Assembly: GCA_007258455.2 (NCBI GenBank)
Contig: VDFB02270651.1
Location: 702,547,360-702,611,359, forward strand
Direction of reading: 5' to 3'
DNA: 64,000 nucleotides
DNA from: Sequoia sempervirens
Taxonomy: Eukaryota > Streptophyta > Pinopsida > Cupressales > Cupressaceae
How positions within the stretch are numbered: the stretch's first letter is position 1; the number at the start of each line of letters is the position of its first letter. The notes beneath the pieces are model-generated. The model was not told the DNA's origin. It ran no database searches and worked only from the letters and a program-made list of their open reading frames with translations. The translations under genes and the position numbers were made by a program. This document shows positions 22,282-35,800 of this stretch, one piece after another.

Positions 22282-25200
22282 ACTTCAAGATTGTATGCTA
22301 GTGATACTCTTATTAGAGTTTGCTTTGTAACTATGTTGTGATATTCTATTGGAACTAAATAATACATTCAATAGGTTTTGAAATGTGGGTTTTTTTTTTT
22401 TTTTCTCTCAAAAGGGTTTTTCCCATGTAAATGCTACAATTACATATTCCATTAATTATGTTATTATATTATTTCTCTATTTTTATAACTTTTTAGATCA
22501 TATTTAAAATTTTTCTATATAGTTATCCTCTCAAGATTACCATAAGAAGTTAATTCCAACACCCTTTGATTCCTCACCACTTACCATGTCTATGATTCAA
22601 GATATTTTCATTTTCTTGTCATATGATGTATTCAATGAAACTATTTTTACTTTAAATTATACATGTGTTCAATGATTAGTTTACAATTACATTTACATTA
22701 CATGCACAATTTCCCCCTCTCCTCCAATTCTTTGTATTTGATGGAAGAAACCAATTGAATATGGCATATCATATCACTAACATTCCTTTGTTGAGCTTAT
22801 AGAAAGTGATAAGTATTGATACACAAATTTTTCAATGTGCTTAGATAGATTATGATCACACGACACGACAATGTTTGATATGCCATATCATCATTCCATT
22901 ACTAATTTTCGTATATGTATATTTTTTAACCCCACACTCTCATGATCATTGATAGTAAATTCAATTTGTGATTTGTATTATCTTTACTTGTATTATACTT
23001 TATACTCATTGCACATCTTGTCTTTGTTAAATTGTAGGTTCTCATGGATCACACACACCAATGGATGCATAGACAATGATATCTAGTGGGGTCTATTACT
23101 TTATATTGACATTGATATCCTTTCATGTTTGAATATTTAATTCACATACATTTTTGTGAGTGGTCATATACTTTAAGATACATATTCATAATTGGATTCA
23201 CATACACCTCAATGTTGGGGAAAAATGTAATGGTGAAATTTGCATACCCATGTCAATTTTCATTAATTTTGAGCCCATTTTGATGAAATGAATTAATACA
23301 ATTACACATCAACAAATGATACAATATTGTTTGAAGTTGGACTCATTCCCCATCTGTCATCCCTCTCCATTTACATTCATTCCAATACATTTGACCCTAT
23401 CTCATTTGTATTTGCACATATTTTCTCACTTTAGTGATGTATTACACCTATGCATGAACTTACATCCATTTATCCATTAACCAGCTCGGTATTAACACTT
23501 TCATATCTTAGGTCAATCCTATGATGTGTGGGGTCAATCTTGCATTGAACAAAATTGATCCTCAAATTTTTAAAATTTAAATATATTTTTGGGCCAACTC
23601 TCGCTTTTTTCATTCTCATGATGAGTCAACTTGGTATATGATTTGCATGATTCATTGTTATCTAGTGGTATATAAATTCATTCAATGTTCATTCATTCAT
23701 CAATTGATTATTCGTAGAAAATTCTATGCATTAGAAACACATTATGAGGAACATCATTCTACAATTCTTTCAATTTGGAGCACTAAAAAGGAACCTAAAT
23801 CTAGATCATTTGAGAGCATTTGCATAATTTCAAAGAGTGTTGTCCTCACTCATTTCCATGATTCTAAAGTTGATATAATAAATGGGTACAACCTAGGAGA
23901 AGATGATCCTTGTGATCCAATGATCTTCCCAAGGCATCTTTAAATATTGCTAGTCCTTGATAATCTATGAAGGTAGAGATCCAAATGAATCGAGGAATTA
24001 AACTACATATTTGACCAAATTATATCCAAAAGCCACATGATAGATTTGTGCAACATAGGATTGACCTAGAGTTGGGGAACGATTTGCATAAAAGTTAGAG
24101 ATTGTGACGTACTAAAATATGTTTTCTAAATAAAAATGATTCATTTTTTATCCCAAAATAAACAGATTTCAAAATGACATTATAATTATCTTTCATCATT
24201 AGTTTTAAAACTAAATACCTTCATCCCTTGCATTTACTTTTCTAAAATAATTTTAATTATTCAATTATCATTTTGCAACTCAACATTTATTAAATTAATT
24301 ATCATTTTACAACTCAACATTTATTAAATTAACCTCAATTGGAAAAGTTTTATTTCCAATAATTCAAGAAGTATCACAGATCCATTGTAATATGAATTTA
24401 AATTGTTCTGGAATTTATCCCTAGCACCTTGAGCCTGTTGACGCATATCAAGTCTATGTTAAGATGGATCTGTGTTGGTTGTAAAAAGGTCTGCAATTGG
24501 TAAAACCAGCAGCACCAACCTGAACCAAAGAGGAATCCTGATGCCATGATGTTAGTGCATTTTGCTATGTAAGAATACCTAGGGAAGTGATTTTACTCTT
24601 CACTGTTACACAGGGAGAAGACAGGAGCCGTTTCCAACATCTCCTTGTTCTCCACCCATTTTTGAAACAAGGGAATGACCAGGAAATGTCTCTTGGCTGC
24701 TCCCAAAGCTATGTGTTGGATACCCCACTATCTATGGGCCAACCAAACCACTTCTCTTATACTGTAGATGGGTAAATCCAGACAGTAGGAAATAATTTCC
24801 TCATAACCATAGATAATTCTCTCTCATTCCATTATCTCCAACCAACCTGTATTCCGAGTGTGAATCGTTACATAAAACTTATGTGAGGCCAACTATGGTT
24901 GGGCACGATTGTTGATGATAGGTTATTATAGATGAATTGTCCATACAAATGTACAAAGAAAAGAGGTTCATATAAGCATAGCTTTCTGTGCGCCACTCCA
25001 TCAAGGTTTTTTAGTTTTTTGGTCTTAGGTTGCTTGAGAGAATTCCCTGGACTGATGTAGTCTAGAAGTTATAAAAGGCATCGCTGGTTGAATGAGACCT
25101 CTTCTAGGATTAACTTGTCCATCTCAATGTGTTGGCATGAATGGTTTTGCACGATGGTGTGTTGTTTTAAGAGTTGCATTCTTATGCACCTTTTTGATGT

Positions 25201-26824
25201 TTTTTTTGCAACATTTAGAATTATTTTTGAGAGTATTTGAAAACTAGACAGTTTTCTCCAAAGAATTAAAGAAAATCACTAAGAATCAACTTCTCTTGAC
25301 TTTTTCAAATGATACTTAAATTACCAACCACTTAAGCTAGAAATTTCCTTGGTCACTGTGACTAACCTAGACAAATAAGAATGTTAGTAGCAAAGTAAAA
25401 ATAAATGTATAAATTTAAAATTAAATGTATTAGTCAAGCATACCTAAGGAGTCATCTCTTATTTTTTGGGTATTTAGTATTGTTTCATGATCAACATGTA
25501 ATTTTTTTTCCGTAGGCTTTTAGTAGATTTGGTTTGGCAAACTTTGATAGCTTGATATTTGTTGCGACGACGAAATGAGAATATAGCACATGCATTTTAT
25601 GTGTTGTTAAAAGTTTCCAAATGCACATGTATGCTATCTTTCAAATAAAATATTTCCACCTTACAACAATATTTTTGTGGAAGCATCATTAGTTTGACCA
25701 TGAAATTATTATTGACACTAAATTTAGAGTAGAGCTAAGCTTATTTACATGATTCATTAGATTGAATTGGTAGGGTATGGTAACTTATAATGCTCATGTT
25801 TCTTTTGTTTATTGATATAAAGATGGTCATAATGCAATCTTTGAAGTTTTTATTTTTTATTATGAAAAGTTGACTTACCTCCATTGTATATATAATGTAC
25901 TACTACACTAATGTAACAAATTTATGGATTTTGGCAATGTTCAAATAACATACTAATTTGATTCCTATGTGAATGAGATGACAAACATGCAAATGAGTTG
26001 GTAATCCAAAATTTTATAAAATATGTAATTGAAACCCTAAGATAGAATATAGATGCATATTTGAAAAGAATAAGAGACTTTGAAAGAAAAACATTATATC
26101 GGGGAAGATATGTATACTTTACAAGTGTGAATTAGAGATGCTAGTTGGTTCTTTTCTACCTATATTTTGTATAATGCACATATTTATATAAATGGCCCAT
26201 CAAATAGACTCTATAATATGGCAACAAGTGTCATGTGTGTATGGTGTATTGATCAAGTGGATAGGGTGATGCCATATTTCAAACCCATATGGTGATAATT
26301 GTTTGGTAGGAACATGTGGCACAAGCATGAACACACTTCAAATGTGCATGGTTTGACTAGGTACTAGCATGTGTAGCCATTTGCAAGGCCACAATATATA
26401 TGCTAATACTATTTCATGATGGTGCATGAAAATTGCACAAAATTACATGAGAAAAATATCGTGTGTAGGTGCACAAGTGTTTGTTGTGTGAATTGAGTGA
26501 AGCTGAGCACACAATGGTGCAACTTAAGGGAATGGTTGAGGTTTCAAATAAGGTTCTTAAGGATGTATATGGAGTTACACTTGGATCATTCACTCCTTGA
26601 AAAGTAATGGCATTCATTTTTAGTGCTAAGCTAAGTAAATTGTGCATGGAGTTTCTAAAAGTTGTCCTACCTAGGTTAATTTGCATAATACCTATTTTTA
26701 ACTATGCAAAATAGTCATGGTCATTGGAATGAGTACACGGATAATCGTGGTATTGATGATATCATCCTTGGAAGCTAGATTGACATAAGCATGATTAAAA
26801 TTGATGAGATGTTGAGATTGCATC
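22282..26824. other. Long spacer without recognised genes
   Basis: Mostly AT-rich. A 34-bp unit is tandemly duplicated at 24264-24331 (AATTATCATTTTGCAACTC start, one substitution). The plus-strand frame 23638-23943 (101 codons) has fairly protein-like composition (FESICIISKSVVLTHFHDSK) but matches nothing I know. The frame 24587-24775 and the minus-strand frame 26414-26686 are also unassigned. A T-run lies at 22388-22405. Confidence 0.4.
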
Positions 26825-27449
26825 TGTTGGAACATATAATTACACTCTAAAATAAATCATTCCAAAATTTCCCCACCATCGGTCTATGTCCTAAATCATA
26901 TTTAGGTCCATGCATAAATTGATATTTTCATACCTATTGTGTCTTCTTGTACTTTATGTTTTAATTGTTGGTGTAGGTTTTTTATTTTTCTTATGTTAGG
27001 GGACATTTATTTTTTCGTACACATATTATTAAGTTTTCTTAGGTTAATTAGAATTGGTTAATATGAGGACACATAGTGGAATCCATCAACTAATTGTGTC
27101 TCTCTCTTCCTCACATAGGCAGTTGAGTTACACACCATCTTTTAGTTTCTTGTGCCACCTCTCATAACCACTATTTCGTCTTTACCTGAGTAGGTTATTC
27201 CACATGTTTTGGCATTTACCAAGTAGGTAAAACCTCCCACATATTATGGCTAGTTGGAATTAATGTACCTCTTGGATGTAACTGCTCATATTTTTCTATA
27301 TATACAACACTCTCCTCTCACCTTAGCTAGTTCAATGAGAGTAACGTGAGTATTCTCAAAATTCTCTTGTAATTGTTTCTTGTTTTCTCTCTTTTAGGAT
27401 TCTCTCTCCATTCCACTATTTTGATCTTCAATAATTTTTTGGTTAGAGT
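26825..27449 (+). repeat. Possible solo LTR of a copia-type element
   Basis: Begins TGTTGGAACATATAATTAC, a common copia LTR beginning. About 470 bp in is a TATA-like TCTATATATACAACACTC, followed by a CT-rich leader and repeated TTCTCTC motifs, which is the usual U3-R-U5 arrangement. The 3' edge and target duplication could not be fixed, and no internal domains adjoin it. The CACTA-like terminus at 27450 may have cut it. Confidence 0.35.
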
Positions 27450-28010
27450 CACTAGTACAAAAACAACAATAAATGATTAAAAAATTACTAATAATTGCAT
27501 ATAAATGACCAAACACGATCACGTGACCATTAGTAGTTTATTGCCAGTCATTTATAATGTGACCAAATTGATGACTAAACCATTTTTAGTCATTTATTGG
27601 TTGTTTTGATTGATCGATTTGGTAGTATATTTAGTCATTGATTGTTGTAATTTGATCACTTATTTAGTCATTTTTTATTCACTGATATATTTAGTCATTG
27701 ATTGTTGTTAACTAGTCACTTATTTATGCATTTTTATTGAATCGATTTCTGTCCAAATGTTGGTAGTGTATTTAGTCATTAATTTTAATCATCATTTTGA
27801 TCAATTTGGTAGTATATTTAGTCATTTTTATTCACTGATTTCACTAGTCATATATATTTAGTCATATTTATTCACTGTTCACTAACTTCTGTCAATTGGT
27901 AGTATATTTAGTCAATTTAATTATTAATTAATGCTAATTAGTAGTATATTTAATCATTTTAATTGACTAACATTTGAGGATTTAAACATAAAACACAAAA
28001 ATACACATCA
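27450..28010 (+). mobile_element. CACTA-like terminus with a sub-terminal repeat array
   Basis: Starts CACTAGTACAAAAAC, the form of CACTA (En/Spm) terminal inverted repeats. Over the next 500 bp the motif TTAGTCATT and close variants occurs about nine times, most often within GTATATTTAGTCATTxxTT, between 27585 and 27950. Dense sub-terminal copies of a short motif are where CACTA transposases bind in characterised elements. The opposite terminus was not found, so the element is truncated, or its other end has decayed or lies far away. No transposase is visible. Confidence 0.5.
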
Positions 28011-28621
28011 ATCATCAATTGCACACAATAAGACAACCATTGAGAAGGAAAAATCGTTGAACTTTATTAAAAGAAAGGTGTTCTTACAACTTGCACAAGT
28101 CTGAAATATCTATCTTGTTTGAAAATCGCTTAGAAAGAGAGTATTACAATTTTTATTTCCAGTCACAAGACTAGAAATCTGATTTACAATGCACATAAAT
28201 GACAAGAAAGAAACTTCTCCAAAATTTTTTTGCAATGATGGAAATGCATGCTTGGAACCCTTCAATGCATGCACATGCCCCTTTCATCTCTTAAAACTTC
28301 TACAACGTGGGAAATCTTCCTGGAGCAAGTTGTAACATGTAGAATCCAAGAAGGAGAGTGTTGATCGTGTCCCACATATGAAGCTCTCTCCTTCAATTAG
28401 TCAACAATAACCCTAGAATCTTTCCTCCTTTATTTGCAATGTGCCATCTGATATGAGCAACATGGTATTGAATTTTCCACCATGAATGAAGTTGTGCCTC
28501 AATACAACCAACAAAATTACTATTAGTCTCAATTAAAAAAAGAATTAAAAGTGCATTGTATATTGCAAGTTTACAAAAGTAAGTCCAAACATAGCAGAAA
28601 GATAAATCAATTAAAAAATTA
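28011..28621. other. Unassigned sequence between the CACTA-like end and the DYW remnant
   Basis: No coding frame or repeat recognised. It could be the interior of the CACTA-like element or decayed PPR 5' sequence. Confidence 0.35.
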
Positions 28622-28979
28622 TAGGAGATAGGTCACATCCAAAAACATGGGAGAGCTATGCAAAATTGGAGAAATGGGCTTGGCAAATGAAGGCAGTAGG
28701 GTATTTCCAGATTCAAGACTTTTACTTAATGTTGTGGAATAGAAGAAAAAAGAATCATTTATCTGCCACCATAGTGAAATATTAGCAATTGCATTTGGTT
28801 TGTTAAACATGGCCCTTGGTACAACTATTAGAGTTGTTAAGAACCTTCGAGTATGTTTTGATTTTTACACTGCATCTAAATTCATCTCCAAGATTGTTGC
28901 AAGAGAAATTGTTCTAAGAGATGTGAACCATTTCCATCATTTTAAATAGGGACAATGTTCTTGTGGAGAATATTGGTGA
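28622..28979 (+). pseudogene. C-terminal E+/DYW domain of a PPR RNA-editing protein, decayed
   Basis: Plus-strand reading across frames gives IGDRSHPKTWESYAKLEKWA, then WQMKAVGYFPDSRLLLN, HHSEILAIAFGLLNMALGTT, IRVVKNLRVC, KFISKIVAREIVLRDVNHFH and finally GQCSCGEYW with a TGA stop at 28977. This follows the E+/DYW cytidine-deaminase-like domain from the G-D-x-S-H-P motif to the C-terminal tripeptide. The deaminase zinc signature is partly visible: the HSE motif is intact, but the expected C-x-D-C-H is eroded to CFDFYTA. The terminal tripeptide is EYW rather than DYW. Several stops and frameshifts make it a pseudogene. DYW proteins edit C to U in chloroplast and mitochondrial RNA. Confidence 0.85.
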
Positions 28980-29036
28980 TGCTAAATGAAAAAATCTAAA
29001 AAATAGGCTTGCACTATAATAATGTGCACTACACCA

Positions 29037-29440
29037 GATATCCAGTAATAATAAAGGGACATCCATCAAAGCATAACAATAGGGATTTTTTTGTCATATG
29101 TTGTAGTAGCAAGTTCCCTGCTAGACATACATGAAAATGTGGAAGCATAGACAAGGCAAGCGAATTGTTTCCAAAAATACCTAAAAAAAATGTGATATCA
29201 TGAAATGTCATGATTAAAGGATATGTTCAAAATGGGTTTTTCTAAAAACTCCTTAGAAAAATTTAAGAAAATGCAAACAATGGGTGTAAATCCCAACTCC
29301 TCAACCTTTGAAAACGTCCTTCTTGCCTGTGTGTGAATTGGAGCTTTGGATGAGGACATGAACATCCATCAAAAGCATATTTTGAAGTGAACTTTTATCA
29401 GATATTGTAGTTGCAAGTTTCACTTTAGATCACCAAATCC
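29037..29440 (+). pseudogene. PPR repeat fragment
   Basis: Plus-strand reading shows eroded PPR motifs: SYVVVASSLLDIHENVEA (expected VVASSLLDMYAKCG), then a K-KDVISW-like segment, GYVQNGF, then MQTMGVNPNSSTFENVLLAC, IGALDEDMNIHQKHIL and SDIVVAS. Stops and frameshifts are frequent. It lies downstream of a DYW C-terminus although repeats normally precede that domain, so it belongs to another copy or was rearranged. Its end runs into the left arm of the palindrome at 29372. Confidence 0.75.
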
Positions 29441-29880
29441 TTCAAAAAACCTTCTACACAACCACTACAACACCCTACGGTTGTTCTTGGGCCTTCGCGG
29501 TGATGCGGGGAAAGCAACCCACATCACCGTGAAGGCCCAACAACAATCGTGTGGTGGTCCTTTTGTACAACCACCACAACACTGCACAATTATTGTTGGG
29601 CCTTCGTGGTGATGTGGGGAAAGCACCCCACATCACCATGAATTCCCAACAACAACCATGCGATGTTGTGGTGGTCCTTTTGCACAACCACCTCAACACC
29701 GCATGATTGTTGTTGGGCCTTTGCGGTGATGCGGGGTGCTTTCTCCACATCACTGCGAAGGCCCAACAACAATCGTGTGGTGTTTCGGTGGTTGTGCAGA
29801 AGGTTTTGTGAAGGATTTGGTGATCCAAAGTGGAACTTGCAACTACAATATCCAATAAAAATACACTTCCTAATATGCTT
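29372..29880. repeat. 509-bp near-palindrome built of three nested hairpins
   Basis: The outer arms (29372-29470 and 29785-29880) are inverted copies. Shared blocks include GATATTGTAGTTGCAAG, GATCACCAAATCCTTC and CTTCTACACAACCAC with their complements. Between them are three similar hairpins near 29488-29541, 29596-29652 and 29713-29768. Each is built from TTGGGCCTTCGCGGTGATG-like sequence and its complement around AAAGCA. The whole is symmetrical around about 29626. The outer arms include PPR coding sequence (SDIVVAS). It is GC-richer than its surroundings. If transcribed it would fold into a long double-stranded RNA. Confidence 0.85.
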
Positions 29881-32800
29881 ATGCCTTAATGAGAAATAAT
29901 CATTCATATAACCAGTTAGTTGGAAGAAAACTGGGAGATAACATGAGTGCTCAATTAGCAATAACAATTTTGAAAGAACCTTCCATGAATGCAAGTGCAA
30001 TTCAGGAAGCTGGTTTAGACACAAACTTGTCTTATCAAATGGTACTTAAGCTTCCTTAGAAATGTGATGAGTGTGCAAGATTTTCCTCTAAGAGAGTATC
30101 AAGTATGGCAGGCTATCATGGAGCCATGTATCATCCATTTGTTTTCTCCTTGCTGGCTACTGTAGTAGTTTGTGTCTATGTATGTTTGCTATTCAAGGGA
30201 CCCTCAAAATTTAGTTCAATTCCAACATTCATGTGGGAACACATTGGTTATGGTGCATATTAAAGCTAAGTTTCTTTGGTTGGGATGCTGGTTCTGCATT
30301 TTGTGTTGCAAGAAGTTGGATTCTATGGATATCAAGTCTCAAATTCTTCTCTCAAATTGTGCCTTGTGACATTGAATGTGCTATATCACATTACACATTC
30401 AAGCAGAGTAGCTAACAATTTATTCCATTAGCAAATGAGGGGAACCTTCTCATTAGTGGATAAGCTATTGCAAAGAGCCCACAAATACTGATACGGGCTC
30501 TTGAGGGGTGACCTAGGAAGAATGAGAGAAATGTTTATGGCCTTTCAAGGTTCTTGTTGTGTGAATATTATCATAAATGTGTATTTTAAAACTGTGGAAA
30601 AAAAGATGTGTATATAATCATAAAGATGCCAATGAAAAAGCCAAGTCTCCCTTAATAACTTGCTCTTGTGCTGAATCATAACATTTTTGAAGGAGCTTAT
30701 GGTATTTTGCATAGGTGCAACCATTCTTTGTAAGGCTTAGTTTTGGGTGGGCATAAACATTTCATGACATATCTTGATTCCTAATTGTGGAAAACCATTA
30801 GAAGGACACATTTGGGCTACAAAATATAGGGCACATATACTTTCAGTCATTACTTCTCTGGGTGGTATGGAATTAGGTGGATATTGTGGAATAAAATACA
30901 TTATATACTATCTTATGTACCCAGGAATCTTGTGTCAAGATTTGAGCAGATAAATGATTCTTTTACTATCAAAAAATTATACCTTCCATTCTCATTGTAT
31001 CTACTATCATACCTCTCACTAACATTGTTAATTTATTTACATTGTTATCCTACTACCTCTGCAAAAGAGCTCCATTTCAAGGCATCTTGAATACATATTA
31101 TGCACTACAAAAATCTACAAGTGCAACAAGACGTTTGCAAGATAAAATATGAATTCACTAAAAAATTACTGTCTAAGCAACATAATATCTTGAAATGAAG
31201 GAGCATTGTAAATGTGATTGAGAAAACCTTGTGTAGGCATTGTTAGCACTGAGAAATGGAGAAGATAACACATTGAATTAGGTGAATGAGATCACTAAAA
31301 GGAATATCATTGTTAGAGAGTTGCAAACTGTGAATTGTCCTCTGTCCTATAGGACCGAGAAATGAAGAACACTATCAAACAATGATTGAATCATAACAAA
31401 CAATCCAAAAAAAATGAAAGTTACTATCAAATGGTGACAAAGATCTATCCTCTAAGTCATTTGCACATGGTGATTAAGAAAATAGCGAGTAAGAAGTAAA
31501 AGAGCACTAGATCATAGCATTGCAAAATGGTCATGAGTTATGCAATGAACTTCATTGCTCTTTTGATCACAAAGGAGATCAAGATAATAACCAACATACT
31601 GATGTGCACAGAGAATGTTCATGGAGGAGTGCAAACTTCCTTACAAAGCAATTACCACAACATAGTTTGAGGTGAATTATACTTGCTATTTTATGCTGAT
31701 ATGGATATGTTCTAACTTGTAGTTAATTATTGTAGCATAATAGATAGGATAAATAGTTGTTCATATACCATTTTTTCTAATTCAAAATTGCTATACCTTA
31801 TTCTAGGATCAAATCATAGGGGGATCTATACATAAGACACCATTGTTTCAAATTCAAAATTGTTGGCTCTTTCACAGTTGTTCGCTTCATTTATTTGATC
31901 TAAGACAACCTGGTGTATAGAAGATGCTCTCAAAATCACAGTAAAATCCTTTATTATGGGAAGACTGTTCAAAGTATTCCCATCATAACAATGAACAAAA
32001 GCATTAGTCATTAACTTGAACTTTGCAAGAGTTTCATCAAATTCTACTTTTCCACTCTCTTTTCCATTCTGAATTTTATTCTCAATTTCATCCATAAAGA
32101 ACTTCCTTAGCCTATAGATCTTGATGTTAGCCATAAATTTACCAAATGTTGAGGATAGCTTCGAGTTTTTACCCAATCAACAATTGAAAAAATTCAGCCT
32201 TACTAGATACAATGTGTTGAAAAGCTCCTTGAAGTTATTTTGGAAAAGAGTTCCTGAGAGTATAATGCATAGTTTTGAATTAACCTTTTTTGCATGAATT
32301 CCATATCTTTGATCGGCTATTTTGAGCTTGATGACCTTAGTCTTGACCTAAATTGCTATGACCTATTCATTTTGAGGTGTTAAAAATGATAATTTCATTA
32401 ATTAAATCATAATTCCCCTTTCAAAAATTGCAATTAATTAGGCTTGTAGATGCAAAATGGGGCCAATTAGAGGCTTAATTAAGTCCAATTTAATTAAGGG
32501 ATCCAAACATAGTGTGAAAATGTAAAGGAGTACATTTTTTGACACTACAAAAAGAAATTTTTTATATCCTATTTTTATGGAATGGTTTAATTTACATTGT
32601 GGTTAAAAGTCTTAGTAATGTCCTTGTTGTAAGGTTGTGGTTGTTATAAGTCCCCTGTTAGCCCTAATCTTAGGCATGAAGGTGATATAATACAATCCAA
32701 GTGCATGTAGAACGGATCACTTGGCTTGATCCAAATGATGTTGCAATGCCATAAAAATTGGTTGACTCTCGCACGTATATAGTGATAGCAATCTCACCTA

Positions 32801-35800
32801 CATTCAAATAATACATTAGGTCAATCATAACCTTTTCCTAAACTTAATTGACTGATCAAACCCTAATTTTTTTTCCTAAGAGTGCATTTAATTAAATGAC
32901 AATCAAATGCGTCACTCAAATAGTCAAATGTACCCTTTATACAAATGTGGCTTGCAATACAATTATAGCTCAAAAAAACACTTGTGTCACTTTATTCGGC
33001 ACTTGCATCCCCAAACAAAACTTGAAACACTAAACATGCTTATGGTGCACAAAATAATTACGACACCATGTGATAAATGTGGCTTGAATTTACAGATGCA
33101 GCGCTAAACCCTACGTATGCATCATTTGCGATGATGATGTAGCATAGAGAATTGTATTCCCTTGTAGGTGTTAGTATAATTTCATGCTTAGTTTGGACCT
33201 CATTTAGTGACCCTTGCATTTATGCATTTTCAACATCTCCTAACTAGGCCCTAATCTCCTAAATTATGCATTTTGAGGCCTATTTTATCATTTCCAACAA
33301 ATTGCTAGCATTAAATGCATTCAATTGATGTTTTTCCCCCAAAACTTAATGTCTTAGAAAATAGGGCATGCCCTAGGATGTATGGGTCCCCCATTTTTTT
33401 TGAGGACCAATTTTGGATATGTCAGTGTCAACATTTTAACATTCAAAATTTAAATTGTAAATATTGGCTATCGAGATCTAATCTTCGAGAAATTAGAGAA
33501 ATGCCTATAAATACCTAGTCTTTTTACCATTTAAAACTAGGAAACACAAGCAAGCAATAATTTGAAACTTGAAGCAGAAAGAGATCATTACATTCCACCA
33601 AATACATTCCAAGTTGTAGGTTTTCAAGCTCATTTACAAATTTGATGAAGTCATATTCCATTATTGAAGGTTGATGCCAATAGAAGAGAATGATGGATTC
33701 TAGGTTTGGGAGATGCATTTGGTCATTTCCTTCAACCTAATGACTTCTTTCCTAGTGTTCTCATCTTCAAGCTTCATCCTACTTGTAGCTTAAAGCAAGG
33801 TATTATTATTTTTCAGATTTGCTAATGGTGTTTGACTTCCTCTTAGGTAGATCTTGTCATTTTCATATAGGAATCCTTCTATAACAAACTTGAGTAGGAA
33901 TTTTTACATTTTTAGCTCATAACAACCTTAGATGCACTTAAGGTTAGGGTGCACACATTGTTATCAATTAATTTTATTGGCTATTGTCAAGGTAGAAATA
34001 CCAAAATAGTGGTTTGACTGAGGAAAAATCCTATATAGCTACCCTTCCCACTATCTCTTTTGAAAATTTATTGCAAGTCCGGATTCGAAGATAAGGGTCT
34101 ATAGGGCACACATTAGAGAGTAGAGAGAGATAAAAGATCAAATTTGAAGTTTCAAAGAAGTCCTACAAGGACCCATACGCCCTTGGGAAACTCTATCCTC
34201 CATTTCATGCTAGATCCAACTTTCTGTGATATGTACACATCACTCAACATTTCCCAAATTTTCCTACAAGTTGTTTTAGTCTTTTAATAATTAGAATATT
34301 AAAATTTCCATATTAGGGAACATAGTTGAATTAGGTTAATCATAAAAAGTTAATTCCAATCCATTTCTAAGGCTCAAAAGGATCAAATCTAGGTCTGATT
34401 GACTCACCTTAATGGTTGAAATTCAATTGGGTAAAAGTATACAGTTGTTTAACACTTTTAGCCAACTAAATAGTTCTGAGTGAAATAGTTTCAACCTAAA
34501 CAATTTCAGTCGAAACAGTTTCGCCCGAAACCCAAAAATTAGAAATTTTCCCTTTGCCACTTTGACATGTGACTCATTTTATATGCGGGGTTTTGATAGA
34601 AATGGTTTCGATCGAAACCCTTTCGATTGAAATCCTTTCTACTAAAATTGTCTGAGTGACATCCCACTTGGTAGCCAACTCAGCCTTTTTCAAAATCTTC
34701 TAAAATTTCCAACTTCAACTAAGTATTTATTTAGTCATTTTTTTTTTAATATCATTTTGTAGAGCTTAGAGCGTTGAATCCAAATATGTACTTTTCTTTA
34801 TATTTTGATTATTTTTAATATTTTTAAAAAATACTGCAAGTAGGTTGTTAAAGTTAAAAAAGAGGTTGATTAGAAATTAAAAATAGTAAAACATGATAAA
34901 TTTTTTTTTGAAAAATATATGGTACCCTAGAGTAGAGAATTCTCTTCAAAAGGGTATAATTTGTTTTTTGAAAATGAAAAAAAAGGTAGACAATAGTTGA
35001 TGTCAAATGAAAACTATCAAAATCTGATAAGTTTGACTTTAAAATGTTATTAGGATAAAAATATACATCAAAATTTCAATTTTTTTCCATGCCTTAGATA
35101 TTGAAGTTATCTATTTGGAGAAAAAAATTAGGGGAAAATGAAGTTTTTTTCTATTTGTTTCTTGACATCAAGGGAATGCCACTTTTTCCTAAATTTTTTA
35201 GTATTTCAAAATTTGCTCTTAAATTGATAAAAAAAATAATCAATTTTTTAAAAAAAAAATATAAAAAATTAGAAGAATAAATTTCATCAAGAGTTTTACA
35301 TTTCATTAGTTTACATCATTTTGAATTGGTTTTATATTGGTTAACCGATTCCTTTATAAAGTGTGACACAGGTTTGTACTTTTACCCAATTTAATCACCT
35401 TGTTGATTTCCACCCTAATGTACCTTTGAAAAAAGAGCAAAAATTAATTCTAGGTTTATGCACTAACTTTATAGATGAATGCGGTGTAGAATTTTGCACT
35501 GCATCTACTGTTCTATTTTCGAGCCCTAAGTCTACCAAAAAAGTGAAAAAAATCCAAAGATGAGATAGGGTACATATCACATTGCTCAAGCTTGTTGACT
35601 GCCCGTAGCTCCACACTCGCCAACCTTGATGGCTACTCTCTGAAATCCCTACCATAGCTTTGCACCCACTCTACTCTAGCTCACTCCACTCCTCTCCAAA
35701 TCTCAAAACCAAAATGCATAAATGAGGATTATTTGCCACAAAGAGCCTATATATCTAGAGTTGAAAAACCCTAATGGATCCCTCCTTTGCACTATATGCG

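Noticed and set aside
23638..23943. 101-codon open frame on the plus strand
   Set aside because: Composition is protein-like, but there is no recognised motif, splice context or neighbouring exon.
31826..32176. 116-codon minus-strand frame
   Set aside because: No recognisable domain and no support from flanking sequence; kept only as a note in the spacer entry.
31103..32560. CACTACAAAAA motifs at 31103 and 32543 as CACTA ends
   Set aside because: Both are in the same orientation, with no inverted partner or sub-terminal array.
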